DNA from: Mariannaea sp. PMI_226
Taxonomy: Eukaryota > Ascomycota > Sordariomycetes > Hypocreales > Nectriaceae
Direction of reading: 5' to 3'
DNA length: 64,000 nucleotides
Assembly: GCA_024336345.1 (NCBI GenBank)
Contig: JANFOG010000006.1
Coordinates: forward strand, 186,001-250,000
Both the position numbers and the translations under genes were made by a program. The notes under the pieces were generated by a model. That model ran no database searches. It had not been told where the DNA came from and saw only the letters and a program-made list of their open reading frames with translations. Shown here one piece after another: positions 1 through 11,158 of this stretch (the stretch's first letter is position 1; the number at the start of each line of letters is the position of its first letter).

Positions 1-1508
1 TTCCTCCAGGATGTCTACTTTTTTTCTCTCTCTCTGAGAACCTTGCATGAATGTGGCTTGCTGAAAACATAGAGATGGATGTGATAGTAGTCGTAGTTAG
101 ATAGAGGGGTGAGGATGAGAAGAAATGTAACTCCCAGAACGTTACAGGATGATGACCCAAGGAAGATGGTACATGGGGATCCTTCTAGGATATAAAAATA
201 CCCGGAATATACTGGATGTCGAGTCGGGGTAATATAATATTATATATAAGTTGGGGGGCAAGACAAGGGCATAGATGATAGATCATAGACTATGGGGATG
301 AAGTGGTAGAAACAAAAAAATAAATAAATAAGTGAGACATGGACACGGAAGAGATGTACCGATGTATTATGTATTCCGTATCACAAAGGCGTCATCTACC
401 TATACTCCTCCCCTACTCCCCCCCCCTTCAACCAATAAAAGTAGTACCTCACTGCACCTGAAAAAAAGAAGACTACTAAAGGGGACAGAACATAGGGAGA
501 GTGGTTGGGTATCGAGAGGGAAGACTGTAAATTAAGAAAACTATCCGGTCGGCATTACAAGAGAGAAAGGATATTGTACGAAAACGGGAAGCTTGAAAGA
601 AGGAAGAAGAATCGTGAATGATAGGGGAATAAAATAAACAGGATGTAGATTAACATGGACCACGAATGAATGCAAGTAAAGGAATTGGGAACGAATATAA
701 GATAAACGTAAACACACATAATATATTCACGGTACCAGATATATAAAAGCGACATACCTAGGTAAGCAATGGTCACTTCTGGTTTTATTATCTGCTTATT
801 ATACCTGTGGAGATACAAATACATGTATCCGTGGTAGCCCACCAACTTGTCGCCGTCATTCCTCCCATTTCCTCCTTTTTTCCTTTCTCTTTTTCTCTTT
901 TGGCATCCTTCATCTACTTCATCTGTCTGTTTCTTTCCATCTATTTTATTCACTTCTCTTCTCTTGCTTCAAGAATGAACACGCTCATGATTTTGGTTTG
1001 CCTGGAATGGCCCTATCGTACAGTGTGCGGTTATATGTTTGCTGGCTGCATCGGGAAACACTCCATTTAAAGCATCAATATTGGTATTTCCAAGGAAATC
1101 CCTAGCTGAAGTACAGAATCTAGAAGAAGGAGGCCGAGAGTTTTCAGTACATTATACTCCAGGAGGTGCCTTTGTGAACCATTCCATGCTTTCTTATGTA
1201 AATCGTGAGAATATTGTGTGTTTCGTGCCTAGGAGTACACGTTGACGATAACGTACTTGCGAAAACCAAATCATTCCAAGGCAAAGCCAACACGAGCAGC
1301 CACATGGATTTTACTTGTTACTTATTAGTTCTATAAATGCTTATCCCAAGATTCCTAGCTAAATAGCTACCCAAGAAAATTTGTGTAAACGAAAACGCTC
1401 AACCCAACCCAACCCATACACCCATAACCATGCAAATGCCAAGGTTGCACAAGTTTGTACACGAAACCAAAAATAATATAATACAAAAACTTTAAAAGTG
1501 ACTTTTGT
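1..1508. other. Intergenic, no gene seen
   Basis: No reading frame here has convincing protein character. The stretch is AT-rich, with simple runs (pyrimidine runs near 20-36, a C run near 420-427). It lies downstream of the SFK1-like gene and probably holds that gene's 3' UTR at its right end. Confidence 0.6.
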
Positions 1509-2502
1509 TCAGCTCATCTCGACATCGCGTTGGTAGTAGTTGTTATTGTTGTTGTAACCCATGATACTGATGTTGTTATAGGAAGAGGCATTGCTGAAGC
1601 TCTCCACTCGCTCCCGGTCGTGCACTTTTTTGGTAAACCTTGCGGCCGGCTCTCTGGTGTGAACGGCTGGGTATAAGTCAATCACAAAGGAGAAGACGTA
1701 AAATGAGAAGATAAAGGAGATGGTCCACTCCAGGACAGCTGCAGCATTCTTTTGCTGCTTTCGGCTGCAAACGCCGAAGCCGATGAGGAGAGCCAATTCG
1801 AGAAGGATGAAGATGAGCTTGATCCAAAAGGAGAGCCGAAGGTGGCTGTGTTCGCGGTTTTCTAGAGACACACAAGTTAGGTCAATGCCGGCTTGGAAAG
1901 ATGCTAGGTGGCAAGACATACTGATACCAAGGCGCTGGTATTCCCAGCACAGGAAAATTGCAGAAACAAGGTATCCGACAATAAAAAGTGCTAGAAACAG
2001 CCAATGGAGTTTGCTGTGGTATCCAGTTCGGAAGATGGAGAGACAAACTAGTCCAACAGTGCCTACGGCGGCGGCGACAAGACTCAGGATCGACAAGACC
2101 TTTTCGCCGGTAGAGGTGTTGAGCACAAGGCGACCGTTGTGACGCAGCCAGCGTTCACTAATGAAAGCAAGGTCCAGGAAAATAGCCGTGATAACGCAGC
2201 CGGCAATAAAGAGCGGCCACAGCTTGTCAGCGCCGATATTGCTGATATAGGCGATGGTGGCATGTTCAGACATGGTAGGAAGACGGCGGCTGTGGTCTTG
2301 TACAATCCACCAAAGCAGCAAACCCAGAAGCATACCCAGCCAGACGAGGCCGGAGATGATGGGAAGAACCTAAAAATGTCAGTTGATCGTGAAGCGGAGA
2401 GAATAATGGCAATGAAAGCAACTGCCATTGTAATTACAACCGCAAATTCAATTGCAGTGGTAGAAGACTCACCCAATACGATATCTTGCCCCGAAACGCC
2501 AT
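1509..2502 (-). CDS. SFK1: SFK1/FRAG1/DRAM-family multi-pass membrane protein
   Basis: Two coding exons are inferred: 2502-2473 and 2369-1509, giving about 296 residues. Exon 1 encodes MAFRGKISYW and splices in phase 0 (donor gtgagt, acceptor tttttag) to VLPIISGLVWLGMLLGLLLWW. The YWVLPIISG junction resembles the start of fungal Frag1/DRAM/Sfk1 proteins, and this decided the start. Several hydrophobic segments follow, then a polar tail with an Asn run (NNNNNYYQ) near the C-terminus. In yeast, Sfk1 is a plasma-membrane protein that helps hold the PI 4-kinase Stt4 at the membrane and affects phospholipid asymmetry. That role is family knowledge and is not shown here. The family call rests on topology and the N-terminal motif. 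Confidence 0.75.
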
Positions 2503-4004
2503 TGGAAACTGGAATTGAGTAGTTGCCCCTTTGAGCCCAAATAGTGCCTGATTTGAGCAAAAGGTCAAAGGATATGTGTGTGAAAACGCTGGGTTAGAAA
2601 ATAATATTCACAGAGAATAGCAGGTCGAATTAAACATCAAGGCCAAGACCAGAACCAGGACCAGGGTCAACAGCAGAACAAAAGTCTTGACGTTTTCCTT
2701 CTTTCCTAGACAATATATCACCGGCGATCCCAGACGCGAAGTGGATCCTTCGGCGGACCTGCGAGGTCAACGATGACGCTATCACCAGAAAAAACAGTCC
2801 GCAAGCGTTTGCGAACTCTCGGACATAACGGGTCCCACGGGGTTCCGAAGCACGCGACCAAGTTTCTGGTAACTTATTGCGTCTCACTACTGCAAGAAGC
2901 TACTTTGCAGGCAGCTACTATGCAGGTAGCTCAAAGGCTGTGCTGTCGTGATTCCAGTGTCTGTCGGGGATTTTTTTTTCTTTCTTTCTCGTTTGTAAGC
3001 CAACCAGCCGAGAAAAACCTGGCTTGCGCCTTATAATACGTCAACCTGGGGCTTGGTTCCCAGCACTTGGTACTTCGGTCTAACCTTGTGTTGTCGAAGC
3101 TATGTATGTGTCCAGACTCGTTTTAGTTTTTGCACACGGATTGCCCTGTCCTCCGTACGCCCTCCTTGTAGGCTTGGAGGCCCAAGTGATCGCCCTGATA
3201 CAAAGGGATGATTGTTCGATTTCACAAGATCGGACAAGGGTCTTAGCAGAGAAGTGGCTTGATGGCGCGTTCTTTAATTGGAGAAGGGGCGTGCGTGGTG
3301 TGTTACGGCGCGGCGCGGCACGAGGGGACGGTAGAGGCGCTGCCAGTTGGATAACGAGTGTGGCGTTGATTGCAGGGTGGTAAGAAGAAGAAGAAGGGGA
3401 AAAGCAAGGAAATCAGATGAATAAAAGAGAATGAGGTCAACAACCTACTGATTAGTAACGAATAGATGAAATGGAAAGAGATTGAAGAAGCTGAAGAATC
3501 CAGAAGTGAGGGATGTTTCAGGGAAATGACATCATTGAGGGTAAAGCTCTCCACTCTCTCCCAAGTTCCTGGTCGTTCCCAGGAAGGCGCAAGGGAAGGC
3601 ACAAGGAAGGCACAACAAGCAAGGCAGGCACACAAGACAGGAGAAGGAAGTCTCAAGCAGCCAAACAACCAAGCCCTTCCCTTGTCCAGCACTATGTGAG
3701 GAAGGTGAATTGATTTCCTTACCTACCTGCCTACATACCTCAGGAGCAGCTACGCATAAATGCATATTAATGAATTAATCAATCAATCGGTCAACAAGGT
3801 ATTGATAAGAAATAACATCGACTTTTATTGAAAGAGAGTCACACGGCAAAGATACGTACACCTTTACACTCTGCAGCCAAACCACATCAGATTTGACCCC
3901 TCATATGTCACTCGCGAGATATCCCTCCTTTTTGACATGAGCATCCTTTTTCTCCATCTAGATGCCTAAACAGGTAGCTCAAGGCCCTCATCGGATTCTT
4001 ATTT
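2503..4004. other. Intergenic, no gene seen
   Basis: This is the upstream region of the SFK1-like gene and the downstream region of the histidine-rich gene. It has purine/pyrimidine-biased stretches (AG-rich 3380-3700) that create overlapping spurious frames on both strands. No coding signal is convincing. Confidence 0.55.
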
Positions 4005-5301
4005 TTAATCGTGATGATGCTTGAGGTAGTCAAGCTCGTGTTCGAGCTTGTGCTCAAGCTTCTCAAGCTTGGGATCGGGCCTGTGATGGTGATGGGGGTG
4101 CTTGTGGTGATGGTGGTGGTGTCCGTGGTGATGGTGTCCATGGTGATGGTGACCATGGTGATGGTGACCATGATGGTGGTGACCATGATGGGGGTGCCTG
4201 TGCTCTCCGTCGTGATGGTGTTGATGGTGATGCTGTCCCTTGTTCTTGAATTGCTCACCCGTAATCAGAGGGGTAAAGACGAACTTGGAGAAAGCCTCCT
4301 GGATAGAGCCCTTGGTGGAACCATCAACCGCACCCTGCTTCTCCATGATTGCCTTGAGGTACTCATCACAATGGAGACGACGTCCGAGTTCGTAGACAAG
4401 AGCCTGCTCGTATTAGTGCCCATCATCTTCTAGCTAGCTTTCTTTGGGAAGGAAAGGCGGCATTGCGAACTTACACTATCGGCGGCTCGGAGACTGTTGA
4501 TGGCAGTGAGGATGTACTTGTCCAGCTCGCCCTCAAGGTAGCTACTCTTGTGCTTGATGAGCTTCAGAAGACGGATGAGAGCCTCAGCGTACTGCATAAT
4601 TATCCAGAGTCAGTATCTCGCATCGTTTGGCCTCCCATCGTGCACATTCATTTCCCTTCGACTTACAGTCTTGTAACAGCAGGAAATCTTGGACTCCTGG
4701 CTGCAAGTAAAGCACTTGTCAAGGTGCGAAAGATCAATCTTGACATCGAAGATATCCAACTCAAACTCAAGCTCGTAAAGAGCATCCTTGACTTTCTAGG
4801 GTGGTGGTCAGCACAGTCTCCCTCAAGGAACCTCACTCCTGGTTTGCTCATGAGGAAGGGGTAAGGATGGAGTGTTTCAGTCTGCTTTACCTTCCAGCAA
4901 TGATCATCATAACCGCACTCCAGAGACTTGACATAATGAGTAATGTGGTCTGCTTTATCGGCCAAGTGGTTCAACTTTTCGCAGACGCATGTATCCGTCA
5001 AAGCGTGGTCATTAACATGACCATGTCTATGATGGTCATGATGCTGGTGATGGTGATGGTGCTGCTTGTGTGGATGCTTGTGGTGATGATGGTGAGGCCA
5101 AGGCTTATGATGGTGATGCCCATGGTGGTGGTGTCCATGGTTATGGTGCCCGTGGTGGTACCCGTGGTGGTGATGCCCATGATGGTGATGTCCGTCATAG
5201 CCATCGTCCCGATGAACCGAGATCCCAACGTCTCTATCCTCAACTGGGAGGGCAAGAGCCGGGAGGGCAACGAAGGCCGTCAGGGCAAAAGAGAATCTCA
5301 T
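4005..5301 (-). CDS. Secreted histidine-rich protein with two His-Gly repeat blocks
   Basis: Four exons are inferred: 5301-4891, 4795-4667, 4591-4475 and 4403-4005, giving 351 residues. The donors are gtaaag, gtaagt and gtaagt, with standard AG acceptors; the introns are in phase 0. The N-terminus is a clear signal peptide (MRFSFALTAFVALPALALP). Residues about 38-95 and 277-326 are blocks of HHHHG/HHGHH repeats with some Lys, Pro and Gln. Between them lies a polar, probably all-helical region with nine Cys (105, 107, 129, 135, 165, 168, 176, 177, 231), which suggests an extracellular disulfide-bonded fold. The protein ends in an amphipathic helix (KLEKLEHKLEHELDYLKH). I do not recognise the core as a known family. 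Metal binding (Ni, Zn, Cu) by the His blocks is an inference from composition only. The repeat DNA is a 15-bp-type tandem array and may vary in length between strains. Confidence 0.8.
4018..4245 (-). repeat. Tandem repeat encoding C-terminal His-Gly block
   Basis: Imperfect short repeats (GGTGATGGTGACCAT-like on the + strand) encode HHHHG units. The matching N-terminal array is at about 5005-5200. Confidence 0.8.
5012..5200 (-). repeat. Tandem repeat encoding N-terminal His-Gly block
   Basis: Imperfect GGTGATG / CCATGGTGG-type repeats encode His-Gly units in exon 1 of the secreted protein. The array produces long artefactual Val/Met-rich and Thr/Ile-rich frames in the other reading frames. 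Confidence 0.8.
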
Positions 5302-6510
5302 TTTGTTTTTACGGAGGTTAGAAAGTTAAGATAGGAAAACAAAAGAGGAAGAAGAAAGTGTTAGGGTCCAACGAAAGACTGAAGTTCGAGATGAGGATCA
5401 CGGCAATTCAGGAGACAGGCTGTCATGTTTAAATACTGAGGCTAATATGGGAGTGATTGAGCCAGTTTCCGGAGGTTTATAAAACTAGAACCAAGTATTT
5501 CGACAGATTTCACCAGCAAATAGCTAAATGCAACACTCAACCATAAGTTGATATCCGGGAGTTTAAGTCCTGACGTCGGTCCTTCTCGGCTCCCTACCTG
5601 GATGTCCTCCCCCGAGGACAGCATATTGCTTCATAAATTGTGAAGCCGTAAAGATGGATGTACTGAATTTCATGTCTCATAGATCCATATATCCTCCGAG
5701 CAACAAAGATGTGTTGCCGGTGCGCTAAAGTCGTCTCCTAAGCAAGGTCCCATCACCATGCATCGAGCCATGCCGCTTCACGGGGGTCGATGCCATTAGG
5801 TTCCCGGCCACACCACGAATTTCACGGCAATCTCATCGATACAGTTTTATCAAGAGCGAGAAGGTTAAGCTCTGAGCAGGCAGTAAAATATAAATGAAGA
5901 GTCGCCAGCAATCTACTTTGAAGCAACCTTGTGAGAATTGGGAACTTACACGACGCATGGCCCACAGGTACCTGCATCACGTTTTGGGGGGGAGTGCGAA
6001 GTGTTCTGTCCTTTCGACCGATCACTGCTGAAATATTCGATTTCTATGTATGCATGTTCCGTTCGCTACTTGCTTGATTCTTCCACTAGAAACAAGTCAT
6101 TGTGCAGTTTAAAACGGGTACCAAGTTGTAGCAGTTGATGGCTTATCTGAGATGTGGTCTTTACGCTGTCGGCAAATGCAGCGCCGATTGCTCCGATGGC
6201 GACTGGGAGTTTTGTCCACCAACCCACCCACCCGATAAGATAAGACAAGCTTGTACTGTAGTGCCACTGCGTTGTAACTCAACTACAGCCTCACTCAAAG
6301 GCAACAACGTCCATACCAACAACGGAAAACGAGCCCAACCCCATACTTTTCCCACGGTAGTTATTAATCTTCTACACTGCTACTGGGTTGTTTTATCAAA
6401 CCATTGCTCCAAGGGGAGACAATCACCCTTATTCGGCTCTCAAGACTCTCCCTCCAAACCGCCATTCATTCTCTTCTACCATCGCCAATAATCCGTACAT
6501 ACACGCAACC
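5302..6510. other. Divergent intergenic region between His-rich gene and CDK7-type kinase
   Basis: No gene is seen. The kinase frame stays open for 41 codons upstream of the chosen start, but that stretch has 5'-leader composition with CT-rich runs, so it is treated as untranslated. Confidence 0.55.
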
Positions 6511-7758
6511 ATGGCAATGTCCCCCGTCGTCACCCAGACGGTCGAGACCGTCCAGCAAACTCAACATCTCGCTCGCGCCATCTCCTCGCCTCTCAAAAAC
6601 CTAGCCTCCGGCACGAATTCGTCCTCTAATGGCACGCCAAAGCTGCCTCCCATGTCCGCACCCGCCCCGGTCACCCTCCCGACAACCCTCGACCTCGCGG
6701 AGCAGATGAACGACGAGGAGAAGAGGAAATGGGTCAAGGGCAAGAAGCTAGGTGAAGGTACCTACGCCATCGTCTTCTTGGGTCACCTCCGCTCCAGACC
6801 CTCCACCCTCGTCGCCATCAAGAAAATCAAGGTCCAGAAGGAGTACGACGAGGGCATGGCTCCCGACGCCGTCCGTGAACTTAAGCATCTGCAGGAGCTC
6901 AGTCACCCCAACATCATCTCCCTCCTCTCCGTCTTCTCGTCAAAGGACCAGAACCTCAACCTCGTACTCGAGTACCTCCCCCGCGGCGACCTCGAAATGC
7001 TCATCCGCGACACCGACAACGTGCGCTACGGTGCGGCAGACATCAAGACGTGGATGGGCATGCTTACCCGTGCGGTGTGGTTCTGCCACGAGAACTTTGT
7101 CCTCCACCGTGATATCAAGCCAAACAACTTGTTGATTGCCGCCGACGGCGAGGTCAAGCTTGCTGATTTTGGTCTCGCCCGATCCTTCGCCGACCCCCAC
7201 CAGCTCATGTCCTCTCGCGTAATCACCCGTTGGTACAGGCCGCTCGAGCTGCTCTTTGACGCAAAACACTACAGCGGCGCCGTGGATATCTGGTCCGTCG
7301 GCACCGTCTTCGCAGAGCTCGTCATGCGCGCCCCTTACCTCCCCGGCGCCTCCGACATTGACCAGGTCAAGCTCATCTGCGAGGCCATTGGCACGCCAAC
7401 TGAGGACAACTGGCCCGGCGTCACCAAGCTCCCCGGCTATGCCGTCCCAGCCCAGCACCCGGTCCACGGCAAGGACTGGTACGAGATGCGGTTCGGCACC
7501 GTCGGCTCCGACGGCGTGGACCTCCTCATGAAGACACTCATCCTCGATCCCAAGAAGCGCATCACTGCACGCCAGATGCTCGAGCACCGCTGGTGGCACT
7601 CGGAGCCCAAGCCCACCCGCAAGCAGGACCTCCCTTCCAAGGGCGGAGCTGGGGCGGAGGACAAGATGGGCGCCGACCTCAAGCGTCGGCCAGGTGTGCT
7701 AGATGATGATCGTGGTTCAAAGGTCGCGCGTAAGCTCGACTTTGGCGGCGGGAAGTAA
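6511..7758 (+). CDS. KIN28: CDK7/Kin28-type cyclin-dependent protein kinase
   Basis: A single exon of 415 residues. The start at 6511 has an ACC-ATGG context; the same frame is open upstream to 6388 but looks like leader. Kinase landmarks are a glycine loop GEGTY at 81-85, catalytic Lys104, a PSTAIRE-like helix (APDAVRELKHLQEL), HRDIKPNN with Asp201, and DFGLAR with Asp219. The lobes and the C-terminal DPKKRITARQMLEHRWW motif fit the CDK7/Kin28 group, the TFIIH-associated CTD kinase that acts in transcription initiation. Oddities: the activation segment reads SSRVITRWYRPLELLFD. A Ser (234) sits where the group has the activating Thr, and PLE replaces the usual APE or PPE. Low-complexity tails flank the kinase domain. 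The nearest alternative is another CDK-like kinase of the same clade. The gene is convergent with RCY1. Confidence 0.85.
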   Translation: MAMSPVVTQTVETVQQTQHLARAISSPLKNLASGTNSSSNGTPKLPPMSAPAPVTLPTTLDLAEQMNDEEKRKWVKGKKLGEGTYAIVFLGHLRSRPSTLVAIKKIKVQKEYDEGMAPDAVRELKHLQELSHPNIISLLSVFSSKDQNLNLVLEYLPRGDLEMLIRDTDNVRYGAADIKTWMGMLTRAVWFCHENFVLHRDIKPNNLLIAADGEVKLADFGLARSFADPHQLMSSRVITRWYRPLELLFDAKHYSGAVDIWSVGTVFAELVMRAPYLPGASDIDQVKLICEAIGTPTEDNWPGVTKLPGYAVPAQHPVHGKDWYEMRFGTVGSDGVDLLMKTLILDPKKRITARQMLEHRWWHSEPKPTRKQDLPSKGGAGAEDKMGADLKRRPGVLDDDRGSKVARKLDFGGGK

Positions 7759-8324
7759 TGCTCTTCATTATGCATGCGTGCTCTTTTTCTTCTTCTTCTT
7801 CTTCTTCTTTTGGCCCAGTTGGGGGAGCATGGTATGGGGAACAGCTATCTTCGATGGCGAGAAATCTGATAAAGCTTGGCACAATGATTTAAAGGCGTTT
7901 TTTTTGTCAAGGATGGCGAGGTACTAAAAGGGACTTATCAAGGGACAAAGATCTCTCAGTTTGGTTTAATTAATTGTATAAGTAATATATATATAGAGAG
8001 AGAGATATTTGAAATTCTTCATGATGACGACTATGCCTTAGTTCAATTCTTCTTCTTCTTATTCTATCACTAGCTGTATATGTATATATATCCTTCTCAT
8101 ATCGCAATGGCGAGAGAAATCAAAACCTCCAACTGAAAAAAAAAAAAAAAAAAAGAACCCAAAAGGTCTGTCACTTATGATGCTCGCTCTCATCATTTTT
8201 ATCATCAAAGTCTTTTCATTTTCTTTCGTAAAGCACATTGGCTTTCCACCAGCCCCTGACAGCTCTCAACCGGGAGAGGGCAGAATTGAAAAGAAGGAGA
8301 AAGAAAGGGGGGGGAGAGGAAAAA
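7759..8324. other. Convergent 3' intergenic region
   Basis: This holds the 3' flanks of the kinase gene and RCY1. It contains a CTT microsatellite (7788-7809), a TA/GA run (about 7985-8008) and a 19-A run (8136-8154). No gene. Confidence 0.7.
7788..7809. repeat. (CTT)n microsatellite
   Basis: An uninterrupted TTC/CTT trinucleotide run about 30 bp after the kinase stop codon. Confidence 0.9.
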
Positions 8325-11158
8325 CTACATCAGACAACAATCCATCCCGTACATGGACCTCTCGACACGAGCGCGGACTTGGTACCAATCTGCCCTCCGT
8401 TGCGCATACTCGTACACCTCCTCGGCGCGGAATACGCCGCCGAAGCGGTCGCCGTCCGCAATGACAGTCGCCATTTCCTTTGCATGGCTTGGGTCGATGA
8501 GATATATCTGGCTGAGCTCGCGCAGGGCTCCAAAGTAGGCGAGCAGATCCTGGTTCTTGAGGGTGCGTATGTATTCAAAGTAAAGGTTCATGTCGGCGAT
8601 GAGCTTGATCGCGCCATCGGTGCTAATGCGCTGGCGCTTGAGGTGTTTGCAGATGGCTGTGAAGAGGCGAAGACCGACCTCGCCGTTGAAGACGTCGAGC
8701 ATTGATTTGTCTGTGGTGCCGACAAGCATGGTCGTGTGTGAGGAGACGAGGTCGACGATGCGCTTGGCTGCAGCACTAGGGCCAATATCTGGTTCAGGGA
8801 CGACGGCCGTGCCGGAATCAGGCCCCGTAGATGAGGCTGTGGGAGGATTATAGTCCGTAGGAAGTTGTGTGGTGGCTTGTAGGTATTCTACTTCATCCAT
8901 AAGCACGTCGATGCCCTTGTTCAGACCAGCAGCCACACTCTCGTCGAGCATCTGCTCAAACTTCTTCTTAGCGAGACCTGCCGGATCTAAGAAATCATTC
9001 CTATCGGCAATCTTTGGAGTCGCCAGTTGCTGCTCGTAGAAAACGTCGATCATCTGCGAGATGAGATCACCAACATTGACCAGCTCGATGAAGGTCACGA
9101 GAGGAGCCACACCAGCCTTGTTGTGGTCGCTCACCTCGCGAGGGTTGTAGTGGGAAAGGTGATCCACAGCCATGTCAAATCCAGTCTTGACGTGCTTCTG
9201 TCCCAGGATGCGAAGAAGCACGACGAAGATGGTCGAGCACTGCTCTCTTGCTTCGCCGCCAGCCTGTCCTCCCAGTTGGATGAAGACAGCAGCGCGGCCG
9301 AGGCTCGTTTTTGCAGCATGCACGAGGTTCAAGGCAACCTCAATACTGAACAAAGATTTGATGCCCTCCAACTTCGATGCCATAAGTGCCGCCTTAGCTG
9401 CGAGCTCGTCTGTTGGCGCCTTATCAGGCAGCGTTGTCTTGGGGACCTCTAAATTCAGTGTCGGTGTTTCTGGCCTCGACGGCTGAGGTGTCAGGTTTGT
9501 GCTCGCAGTTCCATTCTCCTTGGTGCCTGGCGCAGGAGTCGTCGGCTTCGTCGCAAAAGGGGAACCTATGAAAGATGTAGGAAGCACCGTCACAGGCATC
9601 ATGACGACCTTTTTGAAAGAGCTCAAAAAATCCTTCTTGTCTGCGGAGCGGTTGAAGTTGGACATGTAAAACGACTCCAAGGATGAATCTTGTTCCGAAA
9701 GCTTCTTCTCCCAACTGGCCACTTCGGTTTCGGCGTGATTTGTGAAAAATTCGAGCTCTGCCTGGAGATAGAGATCAAGATGCGGTTCGAAAACTTTCAG
9801 CGACATCTCTTTGGCCATATTTTGCACGTCACCCTCCGATATGCGAGGAGCCTTGACAGACTTAAAGAAGAGCATCGTCTGCTCAAAGATTCCGGACACA
9901 GCTTTCAAGTATGCTCCAATGCTGCGAGCATGAGCCTCATCGAATAGCGGAGTGGCGTACTCCATGATAATATCCTCCCTCACCTTGTCCAACAACGCCC
10001 AGAAAACAGCAGTGGCATCGGGGAAGATGCGCTCTATCACAGTAGCTTGCTCGTTGACCTTTGTCAGGAGCCTCTCAAAGAATAATCTTGAGGGATCGAG
10101 CGTGACATCATCCGCTGGTGCTTGGTTGAGACAATCCATCGAGTTCACCATCAAGTCTCGGTCATTGAAGATCGGGTGCTTCTGTATAAACAGGTCGAGG
10201 CCCGGTCCGGCTGTGGCACCGTTGAGTGTATGCAGGACGTGCGCATAACGGCGCATTCTGCCGTCCACGTCCCAAAACTCATAACCTTGCTCAAACTCAC
10301 GCAGCACGGCGCTCTCAAACAGACCCATCATATTTGTCAACTTCTCCTCTCGCTCGTAGCATGCAGGGGCCCAGTCGCTCTTGGCAAACCGGGCCAAGTT
10401 GGACAGCATCTGGGCCTGTTTCTCAGGATCTCGAAAGGCTTTGAACACGACCGGGTCTGCATGAGTCTTTGCCTTGACTAGGTCGAAGTAGAAGGGCGCC
10501 AGTGCTCCGTAAATCTTTCCATATTCTTGCCTCGCACCACCTCGAATGCTGCGCACTTGCTTAAAGACATCAAGGTATGCGGCTGGGTCCTCTGCAGGGT
10601 TGCTTGACGGCGCCCCTAGGGTCATGGTTTCGAAGCCATCGCGCACATCCATAGTAGCCGACTGGTTGCGTCGTTCCTCCTCTGCGGTTGCATCAAATAG
10701 TGTCGTCGTCGTGGGGGGTTGCTGGGTTCCATCAGGGGCCTTGCCCTGGGCGGCAGCCTTCTTTGCGCGCTCCGCGGCCTCCCTCCTCCTCCGCACAGCG
10801 TCTTCGAAGCGGCGCCGTGCCTCCTGTTCGTCCCAGCAGCCCATGCTTTTTAGTCGAGATACCCATCTTGTGTCATCGTAAACCATTTCCTGCAAACGTC
10901 TGGAAGCGCGGGCACATCGGAGCTGGTCAGCGACGGGGAGGTAATCAAGGATGGAGACAAGAATTTCTATCAATTTGCGTTAGTTGAAGTTTTCGCCCAT
11001 GGCACACGATACTGGGCGGCCCCCCAGGTCGAATAAATAGGGCAATATTTTCCAAACGTACCTGCTGGCAGACTCGATCGGGAGTCGAGCATCTCGGTAG
11101 CCTGAAGCGTCTTGAGGATGCTGCCCCGATTGGCAGCACCCGTCTTGGACCGATACAT
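8325..11158 (-). CDS. RCY1: Recyclin-1: F-box, exocyst Sec10-like protein with CAAX end
   Basis: Two exons, 11158-11062 and 10966-8325, give about 912 residues. Exon 1 encodes 32 residues plus one base; splicing restores LPAEILVSILDYLP, the start of an F-box that runs about residues 31-75 (ending near VYDDTRWVSRL). The remaining 800-plus residues are helical and resemble the Sec10-like region of fungal recyclins, with a disordered Pro/Thr-rich insert. The last four residues are CCLM, a CAAX-type prenylation signal, as expected for yeast Rcy1. In yeast, Rcy1 works in endocytic recycling of cargo such as the v-SNARE Snc1 and pairs with Skp1. The architecture (F-box, long Sec10-like body, CAAX) is seen here; the function is from the family. 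The 5' exon was chosen because the second exon alone begins inside the F-box. Confidence 0.88.

Noticed and set aside
4011..5321. Val/Met-rich and Thr/Ile-rich frames opposite and alongside the His-rich gene
   Set aside because: They are other-frame readings of the CAT/CAC-GGT repeat array and need no separate genes.
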